From Carya illinoinensis (lineage: Eukaryota; Streptophyta; Magnoliopsida; Fagales; Juglandaceae): a stretch of DNA of 64,000 nt. The position numbers were made by a program, and so were the translations under genes. The notes under the pieces are model-generated. The model saw only the letters and a program-made list of their open reading frames with translations, searched no databases and had not been told where the DNA came from. The DNA lies in contig NC_056762.1 of the NCBI RefSeq assembly GCF_018687715.1, positions 35,948,864-36,012,863 of the forward strand, in the 5' to 3' direction. Position 1 is the stretch's first letter. Each line of letters begins with the position of its first letter. Of this stretch, positions 11,548-22,228 are shown one piece after another.

Positions 11548-11805
11548 TGTTGAGAACTTGATGAATAGCAGAGAAAACTAAAAACAGAGGAAGGATTGTG
11601 TAATCTGATATGAATTAACTCGATACTTGATGATTAATACATGAAGGTCTATGTAATATTTATACTACACAGAGGAATAAATGTATAACAGAAATGTAAC
11701 AGAAATAACTGTATTTTAAATCTTCTCCTTCTCTTTTTCTGCCTTTAGCTTTTCTTCTTTAGACTTCAACTCCATGCTGTCAATGTGAGAGGCTATACTC
11801 CAACA
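11548..11805 (-). repeat. 5' LTR of the young copia element
   Basis: This 258-bp copy is identical to 6608-6865 and is followed at 11806 by the target duplication CGTAG. It should carry the promoter for the minus-strand transcript. Confidence 0.97.
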
Positions 11806-11810
11806 CGTAG

Positions 11811-12091
11811 ACCGGCCCGAAATTAGCCCACCCAAACCAGATGCCCAACCCAGCGACAAACGATCTACACCCACGAGGAAGGACTGAAGAAACTGGGGAA
11901 GCGATCTAAGAGTTCGTCATTCTCACAGTCGCACATCAGAAACGGGAAAGAAGAAATGGTTTCAATCGCTTTCTTCTGCATTTTCATTCGTTTTTCATTT
12001 TTTTATTTTTATTTTTTTTATTTTTATAATATATAGCGGCTGACATGCCGACTGCACCCCATTTATATTTACTAACTAAGTATAGAACTAT
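11811..12091. other. spacer between the copia element and the LEA_2 gene 3' end
   Basis: It begins with the resumed GCCCACC-type repeat at 11811-11850. Ordinary sequence and a T-rich run near 11990-12030 follow. No gene is apparent. Confidence 0.55.
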
Positions 12092-12099
12092 TGTGTGTG

Positions 12100-12182
<83 letters not shown>
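12092..12182. repeat. compound (GT)n(AT)n(GA)n microsatellite
   Basis: A GT run is followed by AT from 12101 and by an uninterrupted GA run at about 12115-12182. It lies 140-230 bp downstream of the LEA_2 stop codon at 12324. Confidence 0.95.
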
Positions 12183-12184
<2 letters not shown>

Positions 12185-12323
12185 AATCTTGATCTGCATC
12201 ATGTATAGGATTCCCTCGCAATCGAAATAATTATAAGAACAACATACAAACCAAAGCCAAGGAAAAAAAATTGGATAAAAGAAAAACATAGCTAGGAAAC
12301 TGCTATATAAAACAGCTTCATGT

Positions 12324-12983
12324 TCACTTGCAATTCAAATCCACGGCGTTGTCTGCATTAAGCTTGATGGAGATGGTGCAATTCATTTGGGCAGACTTCT
12401 TATTCTTCATCACAAACATCAATACCACTTTCCCACTAAGCTTGGCTTGGCTGTTCAACGTCAAGGTCCCGGTACCCAACTCATTTCCAAGGCTCGTAGT
12501 GCTGGTCAGGGCATTTGAATTGACACTAACAATAACACTAACTTTTTTGGTCGAAAGCATCCCAGCCTTACCCTTAGGAATGAAGATTTCCCCAACGGTC
12601 ACGCCCCGGTACAGGAAGGTGGCATTAGAGCTGTCATATTTGTAGGGACCGAAATTTGTGTTCTTAACCCTAACTTGGGTTGTGAAGCTTATGTCGAAGG
12701 AAGGTGACGATGCTTGAGTTCCAGCTGTAGTGGTCACCTTCCTTAACTCGATTGTGCCCAACCTGACTTTAGGGGTCTTAACTTTCATCACAATGAGAGA
12801 AAAGATCAGGATGACTATGGTCTGAAACACAACAAAAGCAGCTATATAAATCGCCAACTTGATCCTTTTCTTTCTTCGGAGCTCGTTGGATAGCAAAGTG
12901 TTTGATTCTTCATCGCTTTTTGGGATCTTACTTTCTGGTGCCAGTGGGTACACCGGCTGTTGGTTCGTAATTTGCTCGCCCAT
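12324..12983 (-). CDS. LEA_2 family membrane protein, At1g64065-like, copy 1
   Basis: Single-exon gene of 219 aa. It has a basic, charged N-terminus (PLAPESKIPKSDEESNT, then RRKKRIK), one membrane segment at about residues 42-66 (IYIAAFVVFQTIVILIFSLI), and a LEA_2 (late embryogenesis abundant group 2, NDR1/HIN1-related) domain from about 75 to the end with VRVKNTNFGPYKYDSS and IFIPKGKAGMLSTKKV. The family is expected to be anchored in a membrane; its biochemical role is poorly defined and it is often stress-linked. It is one of four same-strand paralogs here, closest to copy 2 by the shared SDEESNT segment and long N-terminus. A TATAAATAG lies about 145 bp upstream of the ATG. The sequence is intact with no oddities. 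Confidence 0.92.
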   Translation of the reverse strand: MGEQITNQQPVYPLAPESKIPKSDEESNTLLSNELRRKKRIKLAIYIAAFVVFQTIVILIFSLIVMKVKTPKVRLGTIELRKVTTTAGTQASSPSFDISFTTQVRVKNTNFGPYKYDSSNATFLYRGVTVGEIFIPKGKAGMLSTKKVSVIVSVNSNALTSTTSLGNELGTGTLTLNSQAKLSGKVVLMFVMKNKKSAQMNCTISIKLNADNAVDLNCK

Positions 12984-13126
12984 TTTCTTCCCTTTAATTC
13001 GAACGGTGTATATCTAGCTAGAAAAGTAGTTTTCCCTTCTCTGCGCTAAAGGAACCCTTTAGCTAAAAGGAATTTTAGAATGTAAAGCAATTGGTTGGTG
13101 TGGAGAAATGGCAGGGGCAAATTGTG

Positions 13127-13136
13127 CTATTTATAG
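13127..13136 (-). promoter_or_regulatory. TATA box of LEA_2 copy 1
   Basis: CTATAAATAG on the minus strand, about 145 bp upstream of the ATG at 12983. It leaves room for a 5' leader of about 110 bp. Confidence 0.65.
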
Positions 13137-13238
13137 TGTTTGGATGACTAGATCTATGATAAAGAGAGTGAAACGGGAACGAGGGGTTCTGAGCTTCAAG
13201 GAAAAAAGGGTGCAAGAAGTTAAATATGAAGATTAATT

Positions 13239-13379
13239 CACTACAAGGAAAATGATCATTTGTGACGAATTATATATATGAAGAAAATGACTATTTACAA
13301 TTAATACAGACTTATTTTAATAAAAATAGTCATTTTTATAAAAAATAACTGGTCACAACTAAGCAATTTGTTTATAGTG
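13239..13379. mobile_element. CACTA-type MITE, 141 bp, upstream of LEA_2 copy 1
   Basis: It starts CACTACAAGGAAAATGATCA and ends TTTGTTTATAGTG. The ends are imperfect inverted repeats of about 28 bp, sharing CACTA and the inner TTGTGACC/G. A 3-bp target duplication ATT flanks it (13236-13238 and 13380-13382), as expected for CACTA elements. It has no coding capacity. It sits about 100 bp upstream of the LEA_2 TATA box. A diverged relative lies at about 47385-47515. Confidence 0.85.
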
Positions 13380-13382
13380 ATT

Positions 13383-14392
13383 GCGAGCAACGCGGCTGAT
13401 CAGGTTGGAATTTCTGACTTTTAGATGGTCTATGTATTTGTCTTCTCGAAGAAGATTTTATATACCGAATTAATGCTAGCTCCTGTGTGGGTTGGAGAAA
13501 GACGCGTACTGGTCAAGGTTTCTTAGGATATATACCAAGCCATTATCAGTACCCATGCATAATGAAACATCCTCTACGGCACCTTCGAGGGCCCAAGTTG
13601 CACAGGATCCCCATTTTTACGATTTGGAGATGTTTGGGAGAATGGATGAGACGATAATTTAGTGAATAGTAATAAATAGTTTGAATTAAGATATTTTATT
13701 AAATTTTAAAAAATGTGAATAAAATTATTATTAAGTTAAAATATTGTTAATATATAATTTTTGTTTTGAAATTTAAAAAAATAATATTATTTTGTGTTTT
13801 GTTTGGAAGTATTGGAAAGTTATAATGATTAGTTAATAATTAGATTAAAAAGTTAAAATTTTGAAATTGAAAAATATTTACATTTGAGTGATGTATGTAT
13901 GTTTGGAAAGAAAATTATGAGATTGTTTGTGTTCCCGAACAAGGGCTTAAACACGAGTAATACAATTTTATGATTAAATTCAACGCATTCTCTTTAGAGA
14001 AAAGTGATGTCCATTGTTATTAAAAATTAAATTTTTTATATGAATTTTAGATTAATTGCCTTTCAAAGCAAGTGCGTATATAGAACTTATATATCCTAGA
14101 AATTACACACAAATAATTTCCCTTTAGATTACTTTCTTCAATGTGAAATGATCATTTCACATATTCCAACTCCAACTTTTAAAATCTGAGACGACAGTTA
14201 TGATCATGAACTTTGAGAATTCCAACTCTAATTGAAGCAGATGATCAACAAAGTTTGAGATTTTTGCACAACTCTATAAAAGTTGGGGAGTTCCCTATAA
14301 TTTTCTGGCTGATTACTTTATTTAATGTAGAGAGAACTAGACACGGCATGTGGACTTCACTGTATTTAATGGAAAATGCTGCTTCCACCGAG
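13383..14392. other. spacer with an AT-rich MITE-like stretch
   Basis: About 13630-13950 is extremely AT-rich and begins near TGTTTGGGAGAATGGATGAGA. It resembles the reverse orientation of the TCATCTC-type MITEs at 35.9 and 46.2 kb. Its ends could not be fixed. The rest holds nothing recognised. Confidence 0.4.
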
Positions 14393-15044
14393 GATATAGT
14401 TAGGAGGGTAAAATTTTATGTCCGGACCAAAAAAATTGATCGGATCAAACCAAAAACTTGTTTGGTCGGTTTCGATCCTCTATTTGTGGGACCAAATGGG
14501 TTTTTTACTGTCCTAGGATGGCCTTTTTTTCATCCCGGACCGGACCTACTGAACTACAAATAAATATTTTTAAATATGTTTTTATAAATTATATATGTTA
14601 TTTTATATGGTAGTTATATAAGTGAATTATGTAATTTTTTCATCTAACCTATGATTTGACTATATAAAATGTTAAATCTATAATTATTAATTAACTAATA
14701 TATAATTATCAATTTTGATAAATTTTTAGGCTATTTTTAATGAAAAAAATATACAAATAGAATTAAATAGTTATATTATTCAAAATTATAAACATTATGG
14801 GCTTTTTTTATACTAATGAGCTGAAAATACACATTGCAGAATTTTTTGTATATTTCAAGAATGATGGGCTTTTTTGTATGATTAAGCCCCCATTTGAAAT
14901 TGGTTTGGACCAATATGGACCGATAGCTAACAGTCTACTATGAGTGATCGGTTCAATCCAATTTGAGAAAATGATAGACCAAAAAATATGGACCGAAAGT
15001 AACTTATCCCCCGAACCGGACCGATTTACACCCTTAGATGTAGT
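14393..15044. mobile_element. hAT-like nonautonomous element with GGACC-rich ends, 636 bp
   Basis: The element is 14401-15036. It starts TAGGAGGGTAAAATTTTATG and ends GATTTACACCCTTA, and the ends are imperfect inverted repeats. The flanking octamers GATATAGT (14393-14400) and GATGTAGT (15037-15044) match at 7 of 8 bases, fitting the 8-bp target duplication of hAT elements. The ends carry repeated GGACCGG/CCGGTCC phrases and the middle is AT-rich and noncoding. Related GGACC-rich ends occur at 30.4, 32.3 and 41-41.9 kb. Assignment to hAT rests on duplication size and the TAGGGGTG-like end only. Confidence 0.65.
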
Positions 15045-16083
15045 GCAAGAAAAGCCATCAATTCTTTTTTTGTTTATATATATATATATTACTTGATCGT
15101 TAATAAAGTACTTTTAAATGAATTTGTAAATTTTTTCTTTTTTTAAAAAGAAAAAAATTTAAAAATATTTGAAAAAATTTAACACAAAATAAAAAAAGTG
15201 CATTGCACTTGTTGGTAAGAATCCTCAGAAGCCACCAAGAATCGCTACTCTTGGTGGCACTAGCATGATACATATTTAATATTGGGGGTTAAAAACCTGT
15301 CTACGGATTGTATTTAATGTAATGAAGTTTGTCTACTATCTCTATCTTCTTCTTCTTCCCTTTTGTATTTATTTATTTATTTTTACTTTTAAAGCTGTCT
15401 ACTATCTCTATCTGCATAAAGCTGAGTATATATCTCAATAAAAGAATTACAAGAACTCGCAATCCATAAAAACAAAAGCAAATTCCCAACTATTATTAAT
15501 TTTGAACAGCCCTTGAACACAAGTGGATCGAAGCAACATTATTGATCACAAAAAGGATAATGAAATGCCCAAATAGTATTAATTACCATCTGAACCAATT
15601 GTCAAAGTTTTTTGTCGACTGGATTTGCTGTCTCTTAATTTGGAACATTTCGCACCAGATAGCGCCAGCATTTGTTATGGGGTTGAGGGGGTCACAATCT
15701 TGAAGACTGTAAAATGTGAGTTTTAACTTCTTCTTCTTCTTTTTTTCCTGAGAAGTTATATTATTTCAAAGAGTACTGTTACACAGTACTCCCATACAGG
15801 GACTCCTAATTTGCAGTCCTAATACGTGAGCACATGATTTCTATTCGAATGACCAAACTGTTACTGCTTCTATTTGAGAGAAAAAAACAACACAAATGAA
15901 GTGGATTCAAAATCTAGAAATTTTCCTCCTTAAATCTGTGTCCATTGCCAATCACTGGCTTCCCCCACCAGTGGTCGAGTGCTCAACTGCCCATTACCAA
16001 CCTTCTCCATCATCAATGGAGCATGTAAGGAATTTGTAAGTCATACATAAATTTGTTAGCTTGATCTACTTAGTTCCTCTATT
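15045..16083. other. intergenic spacer
   Basis: AT-rich noncoding DNA with short TA, T and TTTA runs. No gene or element boundary was recognised. Confidence 0.5.
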
Positions 16084-16109
16084 CCCCCCCCCCCCCCCCC
16101 CCCCCCCCC
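16084..16109. repeat. 26-base poly-C run
   Basis: Uninterrupted C at 16084-16109 (a G run on the minus strand), ending 56 bp before the CACTA element. Long pure C runs are rare in plant DNA. The assembled length may be imprecise. Confidence 0.95.
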
Positions 16110-16399
16110 AAGATAAACGTATGCTATATGAGCTCAAATAGAAGCTCTCCAAGGTTATGGATGTCCACTACAAGATATCAGGTCATTTACAGCGCTTAAA
16201 ATCGCTGCAAAAAACCATCGAAAATGCTGCATATACTCATTTCCAGCGATTTTAAAATATTCCTTGCACGTTCGCCGCTATTATCTCTTCTTTTTTACTC
16301 AAAGCATCGATAAAAAAAATTTGCTACTAAAAATACCATTACCAACGAATTTTTTTTCCTTGTTAATACTCCCAACATCGCTGTAACTCTCAGGCCCAT

Positions 16400-17490
16400 A
16401 AAGATATATCGCTGAGAAATCTCAATCACAGCATTTTAAATCCTTGCAAATACTCAATAAATCGCTAGAATTGATATCTTCTATTTCTAGCGAATATTTA
16501 AAAAAAATTTTGCCAATGGGATTTTGCAGCATAATTTGAACGCTGAAAATATAACAAAAAGCGTTGCAAATAGGAAAAAAACTGTTGCTTATATGGGCAT
16601 CCATGATTGTAAAATCGTTGTTAAAGTGTAATTGCAGCATTTAAAATCATTGCAAAAACTATCTAAATCGCTGCAATAACTCTCATGTATTACCAACGAT
16701 TTAATTAAAATTTGTTGGAAACTATTTTTTGCAGTGTAATATAATCGCTGAAGAAAGCACCAAAAGTGCTGCAAATAGGAAAAAACTGTTACAAATGTGA
16801 TCATCCAAGTACGAAAAATCGTTGTTAAAGTATAATTACAGTATTTAAAATTGCTGCAATGACTATAGAAATCGTTGCAATTGATTTGCTAATTCCAACG
16901 ATTTATTTAAGAATTGTTGCAAATAATTTTTTGCAACTTAATATCAATGCTGAAAATAGAACCAAAAGCGCTACAAATATGAAAAATATTGTTGTAAATG
17001 TGGTCATCGTTGTATGGAAAATTGTTGTTAAAGTGTAATTGCAGTATTTGGAATCGCTACAATTACAGTAAAAATCGTTTGAATTAATAGATCAATTCCA
17101 ACGATTTGTTTAAGAATTGTTGCAAATAATATTTTGCAGCGTAATACAAAAGCTGAAAATAGATCCAAAAGCGCTGCAAATAGCAAAAAATATTGCTAAT
17201 GTGGTCATCCATGCTTGAAAAATCGTTATTAAAGTGTAATTGCAGTATTATTAATCGTTGCAATCACTATAAAAATTGCTGGAATTAATCTGTGAAATTC
17301 CAGTGATTGATTTAAAAATTGTTGCAAATAATGTTTTGCAACGTAATATAAATGCTGAAAATAGATCTAAAAGCACTGCAAATAGCAAAAAACTGTTGCA
17401 AAAGTGGTCATTCATGTTTGAAAAATCGTTGTTAAACTGTAATTGCAGCATTTGAAATCGTTGGAACTTCTATCAAAATATTGCAATTGA
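16400..17490. repeat. five tandem ~203-bp units in the CACTA left subterminal region
   Basis: The phrase TTAAAGTGTAATTGCAGCATTT or a close variant starts near 16620, 16826, 17029, 17230 and 17433, giving a period of 201-206 bp. Each unit also carries inverted AATCGCTGCAA/TTGCAGCG phrases. The units are diverged. Open frames across them on the minus strand reflect repetition, not genes. Confidence 0.85.
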
Positions 17491-17750
17491 CATTTTGGTG
17501 TATTTTTTTTTTCCCGATCTCGACAATTACGTTGGTTATATATATATAACCATTATTTTCCAAGATAAACCCACAGTACTCTTTCTCCCACCCATATCAA
17601 GGTCAAGCTTTGCTGAATCTTAAAAAAATATTCGTATGTGTGAGAGAAACGTCTAATAGTCACATCAACACCCACACAAAATGCAGATATAAAGGGTGCA
17701 TTTTCGTGCTTACAAACTTCAAACTTTCTGACTCAAACAAATAGAAATTA

Positions 17751-19803
17751 GTCTACAAGAAAAGTGCATTTGCAGCTATGAACTTTCATTAATATATCAT
17801 CACTTATTTCATCAAATAAACACAGTGTTTTGATATAATGTATAGATGGTTGGTAGGCTATGCAAATTTTAGGTACGGTGCAACAAATTAGATGTTTCTT
17901 TACTATATTCCCTATGTACATGGGCATTGCCTATTAAAATCATTGAATAAAATTTTTACTTAAAAAAAAATTCCAACTATCTGTCATAGGGGATATATAA
18001 TTGTAGTGATGAAAGTGAATTAGCATTCCAAAAATGGCATTTAGCAATTTATCTTTTTTTGATATGAGGCAATCCCCTTTTTGTTGCATTCAACAATCTT
18101 GTGCTACTATATATATATATATAGTAAGGACAAAGAAAAATGAACATTTGACCAGTTGAAAAAATATAAAAACCGAGAAATGACTGTTAATACAGCAAAA
18201 TAAGAAGCTAAGTAAAAAAATTGAAAACAACTGTAAATTGATAGAAATTTACAGAAGTCCAAATGGTTACTTGATTTTTGACATCCACAGGTCACCTTTT
18301 ATTGGAACTTAAAAGTTATTGTACGAGTCAATTTACCATTGCTATGGTTGTAGTCTAATCTTATTTTTTTCCCTGTGGTGGTCTTTAAGCTTAAAGATGT
18401 CAGAGATAAATATGAGCAATGCATGACTATTAGCTAGCTTACGCCAATGATGTTGGATAAACAAAGATATGGGAGAGGGGACACTGTGAGAAACCATATT
18501 TATATGATGTCTGCACACACACAGAAATTAAATCTGTTGATATATACACAAAGTTTATTTAACAGAAAACAAACAAGAAACAATCAGAAAAAAGCTCTTA
18601 CAAATCAAACTTTGAATTACAACACAGGGCATACAACCAAACTTCACCAACGGATAGGGAAACAAATAACCGGAAAATCAGCTAGTTCGGTTTTAAGTAT
18701 GCACAAGATGCATGCCAACTCATTCACCAAATGGAGTACTGCTAATTACATTTACTGATTAGGTACATAGAAACAAACCAAAATAAATTGTTGCAAAAAT
18801 TTAAGTCCATATCAAGTGCTAGATGTCTGATCTATATTGAGGAGGTCTTCAATTTTCAAAAATCATACTTTGGACAACTTTAAAGCTGTTAATAAACCAG
18901 AATTTGCAAAAGTTGCCCCCTCACAAATTCAAGTGAAAAAAGCTTGTTGTTTTTTTGAAGACATTAGAGATGAATGTTGTTCACCCCAGCTACCCTATAA
19001 TTAAAATGATTAAAGTGATATGAGTTTATCGAAAAATTAGTTTATGCACCAGAGAAGTTGTAATGTTAATTTATTCAGACTAAATCTATAGCACATTGAA
19101 TGTCAATATGAAAAGAGGTTAGGCCATAGCACAAATGTGCAAGCTATACTTAAACTATGTGTGCTGTCCATACCAGATAAGTGGTTTAAGTTTTGCCAAA
19201 ATTGAGATGTGATAATCAATCATTCTAGGCTTTATGAGGCTGAGCTTTTGACTGTGAGACTCTAGTCTTAACAGCTTTTGCTGCAATTCATTAGGAAAGC
19301 CATAATCAGGCCTGTATGGTAAAAGTACATATAATGACACGCACTGAACCTAACTATATTGATTGAAAGAGATGCTCATAGTGGGGGTAGAAGGATACAT
19401 GTTATTCTAAGTTATTCAATCCCTCAAACTCTTCAGCCAATGTTTATTTGTAAGTATTTAGAGCAACATAATACCCAGAAAACAATCAAGATGCTCCTAT
19501 CTTATCTATAGAGTATGGCAGTTTGATTTTCTTGGAAAGAAGTTGGGGCTTTCCACATTTCATTAAAGAGACATTTATTTGCTTGACTCTATAAATATAT
19601 CACTAAGTTACTTATATAAATAAGTTGGAAAAACAAGACCAAATCCCACCAGTCATGAGATGGAGAAATGAACATTCTTTAATTAATTGGCACAACTTGT
19701 ATTGAGGTGTTTTTCTTTTTTAGCATTTCTTATACATCTTTTGATGTTATGTTATAATGCTCCCTCTTATACATCGCTACAAAATGACCATTTTCTTGTA
19801 GTG
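17751..19803. mobile_element. candidate nested CACTA-like element, about 2.05 kb
   Basis: The left end CTACAAGAAAAGTGCATTTG (with GT in place of the first CA) matches the right end read inward on the minus strand, CACTACAAGAAAATGGTCAT. Both continue into a GCAGC/GTAGC-ATG segment. The position is inside the larger CACTA element. No matching 3-bp duplication was found (TTA against CCA), so the left boundary may have mutated or the pairing may be coincidental. The interior is noncoding. Confidence 0.4.
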
Positions 19804-20838
19804 CCATGTAATTCATCAAAATCTAATATATATTAATTTTCATAATCACATTACTCCAATCAAACATGAGTGTATGGAAAACACAACATAGCCTCATGAC
19901 ACACAGATTAATTTTTACCTGTGTTAATAGTTTACTCAGATTTTAAAAACTGGTACTATGATCTATTGAGATTTTTATTCTTTTATTTTCTTACTCTTTC
20001 TTTGACTTGATGTATGTATGACTTTGAATTCTTAAAAGTACGTTATTATTTTTTTACAGAGTTGTGAAGTAGTTATGAATTAATTTGTATTTCAATTATC
20101 TTTTTAAAATATTACTAATTGGGGCCAAAATTGAGTCAATTAATGCAGATTTAGGAGAAACGAATTTACATTGAATGTTTCATTGACCCAAAATGAAGAT
20201 ATTGCATGCGAAGACCAATGTGTATTTATAGCTATGATCAATGTAAAATAGGGATATTAGATCTTCAAGCTGCGTGGAGAGGGATTCGGAGGTTCAAGTT
20301 TTGTTTCTGGAGGGCTCGATCACTACCAAGAGACATGATTAATATACTGACATCATGATCTAAAATAGTCACCCAAAACTTTAATTAAACACCTTTATTA
20401 CAAGACTTTTTCTGGGTAATGTTGTTCAATGAGTAACTTCTGGTTCAGCAAAAAGAAGTTCTATTTGGTGAATATTCAAATTATCTAATACCCACAACTG
20501 ATTGAGCAATCCAAACACAAGAGGCAGATATACAACCAGTATACCTCAAACAGAAGCACATGCAAATCAGTTTCATAGAGGAAGAAAAAATTTGTGTACA
20601 TCTAAAAACAACACCTTTTGTAATGCAACCTACTCATAAAGGGGAGAAGATAAATTCAATGGCAATAGGAGATACTTGGAGCCTCAATTGATCATTTTTT
20701 AAAACAGATGACTAATATCTTCCTATTAGAAATGGAGACACGGAATCGTCTAGGGTAAGCGAAGGTGGAAACATAGGACCTAGCTTCCCAAATGGAGACA
20801 ATATTCAAGTTGAGAAAAGGCTATGCGCACACTAGGGT

Positions 20839-21110
20839 TTACGATGAGGAGATTAAAATCTTCTTTGAATTTGGGGAACCAGAAACGACTCTAGAGAAGG
20901 TAGGTGTGGGGAAATGGGAATGGGAGAATCGGTAACCCAGGCAATAAGAGGAGGAGCTTAAGCCGTTGTTGCACGCTGGGAAGGGTTTTCGTTGCAAGGA
21001 TTGAGAATGGACTTGGAGTTTGTTGGTGGGAATGGGTCGAAGTGCAGAAGAGCTCGAGTCTCGGTCGAAGTGGGCAAACATAGGGAAAAAAAAGTTGAGG
21101 GGAAATTAAA
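20839..21110 (-). other. GC-richer block inside the CACTA element, unidentified
   Basis: Overlapping minus-strand open frames lie in two or three registers here, with base composition unlike the AT-rich surroundings. It could be a captured host exon or 5' leader, as CACTA elements often carry, but I recognise no protein. No function is assigned. Confidence 0.3.
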
Positions 21111-21431
21111 AGTGAAATAAGGCATTTGGCGCGGCACTTCAATCCTAGCGATAATCACAGTGCTGCAAAACAAGAATTTTACTCGCAACAACAAAAATCG
21201 TTGTAATAACACAAAAAGTCGTTGGAAATTTCGGCAATGAATATGAATTTTATTTTGCAGCAATTTTTTTCGTTACAATAACTTAAAAATCGCTACAAAT
21301 AGACAAAATGGAAATTACTGTTATAAAAGTTTGTAGTGTATTGAAATCACTGCTTTTGATAAGCTATTGCAACAATTTTATTTCCAACAAAATTAAAATC
21401 GCTGCAAAAGGTCCAATTTCTTATAGTGGTC

Positions 21432-22228
21432 TGAACTACAAGGATGGATCTAGCTATCTTATAGAAAGAAATATAATATCATCATGTGTTCGGCTCTCTT
21501 CTCTCTCTCTATTTCTCTTTTCTTGTGAACAGAACTTTCAGATTAAAATATTGTCACCAATAATTAATAGATATATTGGATCATAGCTCTTTGCTTTTCA
21601 TATTAGAGGGCAGACTTGCAGGAGGGATCCTTTGGTTTACCTACATCTATCCTGTATCCATCCCTGTAAATTTCCATGTCCATGTTCGAAAATGCACTTG
21701 TCTTATTAACAAAAGAACAAAGAAAAGCATTGCATTCAAACTTTCAAACACAATTAGAATCAACAGACAACTTCTGCACACATAAATACAGACCCTTAAA
21801 TTTTCAATGATGCGTAATTTTTGTTTGATCTAGATGATGTGTTTTACCTTGTTGAATTAGGGCTGAGGCAAGGCATGACTTCCTCGAGATGATGAAGGGA
21901 ACGATGGACTCAAGTTGATGAAAAGAACGACGGACTTGAGTAGGGGACGACAGTTAAGGTTGAGGAAGGGGATGGGTTTGGCGACAAGAAACTTGATTTG
22001 AAAAGGGGATAATGTGGGTTAAGCGATTCTGATGAAGGCGGCAGCAACAATGACGGCAAACTTTAGTTGAGAAGGGGACAGCGGCTCAGGGCACACGGAA
22101 AGGGACTAAGTTGATGTGAGAAGGGGATGAGGCTTAGAAGACGTTGGTAGTCACTGGGTTCCCATGCACCAAAGGACTCATTGGTAGGGGCTTTTGCAGT
22201 TATTCATTTCATTTTAGTGTAAATCCAA
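21432..22228. other. intergenic spacer
   Basis: Moderately AT-rich. The part 21860-22190 is purine-rich, with repeated GAAGGGGATG/GACGACGG-like phrases and no convincing frame. Confidence 0.45.

Larger units (their letters stand above)
6608..11805 (-). mobile_element. complete Ty1/copia LTR retrotransposon, apparently very young
   Basis: This is a full-length element of 5198 bp. Two 258-bp LTRs (6608-6865 and 11548-11805) begin TGTTGAGAAC and end CTCCAACA, and I found no difference between them in a base-by-base reading. The 5-bp target duplication CGTAG flanks the element at 6603-6607 and 11806-11810. A primer binding site matching initiator-methionine tRNA and a purine tract lie in the expected places for minus-strand transcription. 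The single internal reading frame is open from gag to RNase H. Identical LTRs and an unbroken ORF mean the insertion is recent, and it may still be competent. Confidence 0.97.
16166..21428. mobile_element. CACTA (En/Spm) transposon, about 5.3 kb, nonautonomous
   Basis: The left end CACTACAAGATATCAGGTCA and the right end, read inward on the minus strand as CACTATAAGAAATTGGACCT, are inverted repeats of about 29 bp, both running into CAGCG. A 3-bp target duplication GTC flanks the element (16163-16165 and 21429-21431). Both subterminal regions are full of AATCGCTGCAA/TTGCAGCGATT phrases in both orientations, typical of CACTA transposase-binding subterminal repeats (16.2-17.5 and 21.1-21.4 kb). 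No transposase frame is recognisable inside, so it is nonautonomous or decayed. A second set of similar ends (17751 and 19803) suggests a nested relative. Confidence 0.85.

Noticed and set aside
11984..12289. Open frame with a long SLSLSL run
   Set aside because: It is translation of the GA microsatellite on the opposite strand. The same applies to the frames at 39201-39392, 50443-50785 and 52108-52326.
16400..17490. CRISPR-like or centromeric satellite reading of the ~203-bp tandem units
   Set aside because: Only five diverged units, confined to the subterminal part of a CACTA element with matching ends, and built from CACTA motifs.
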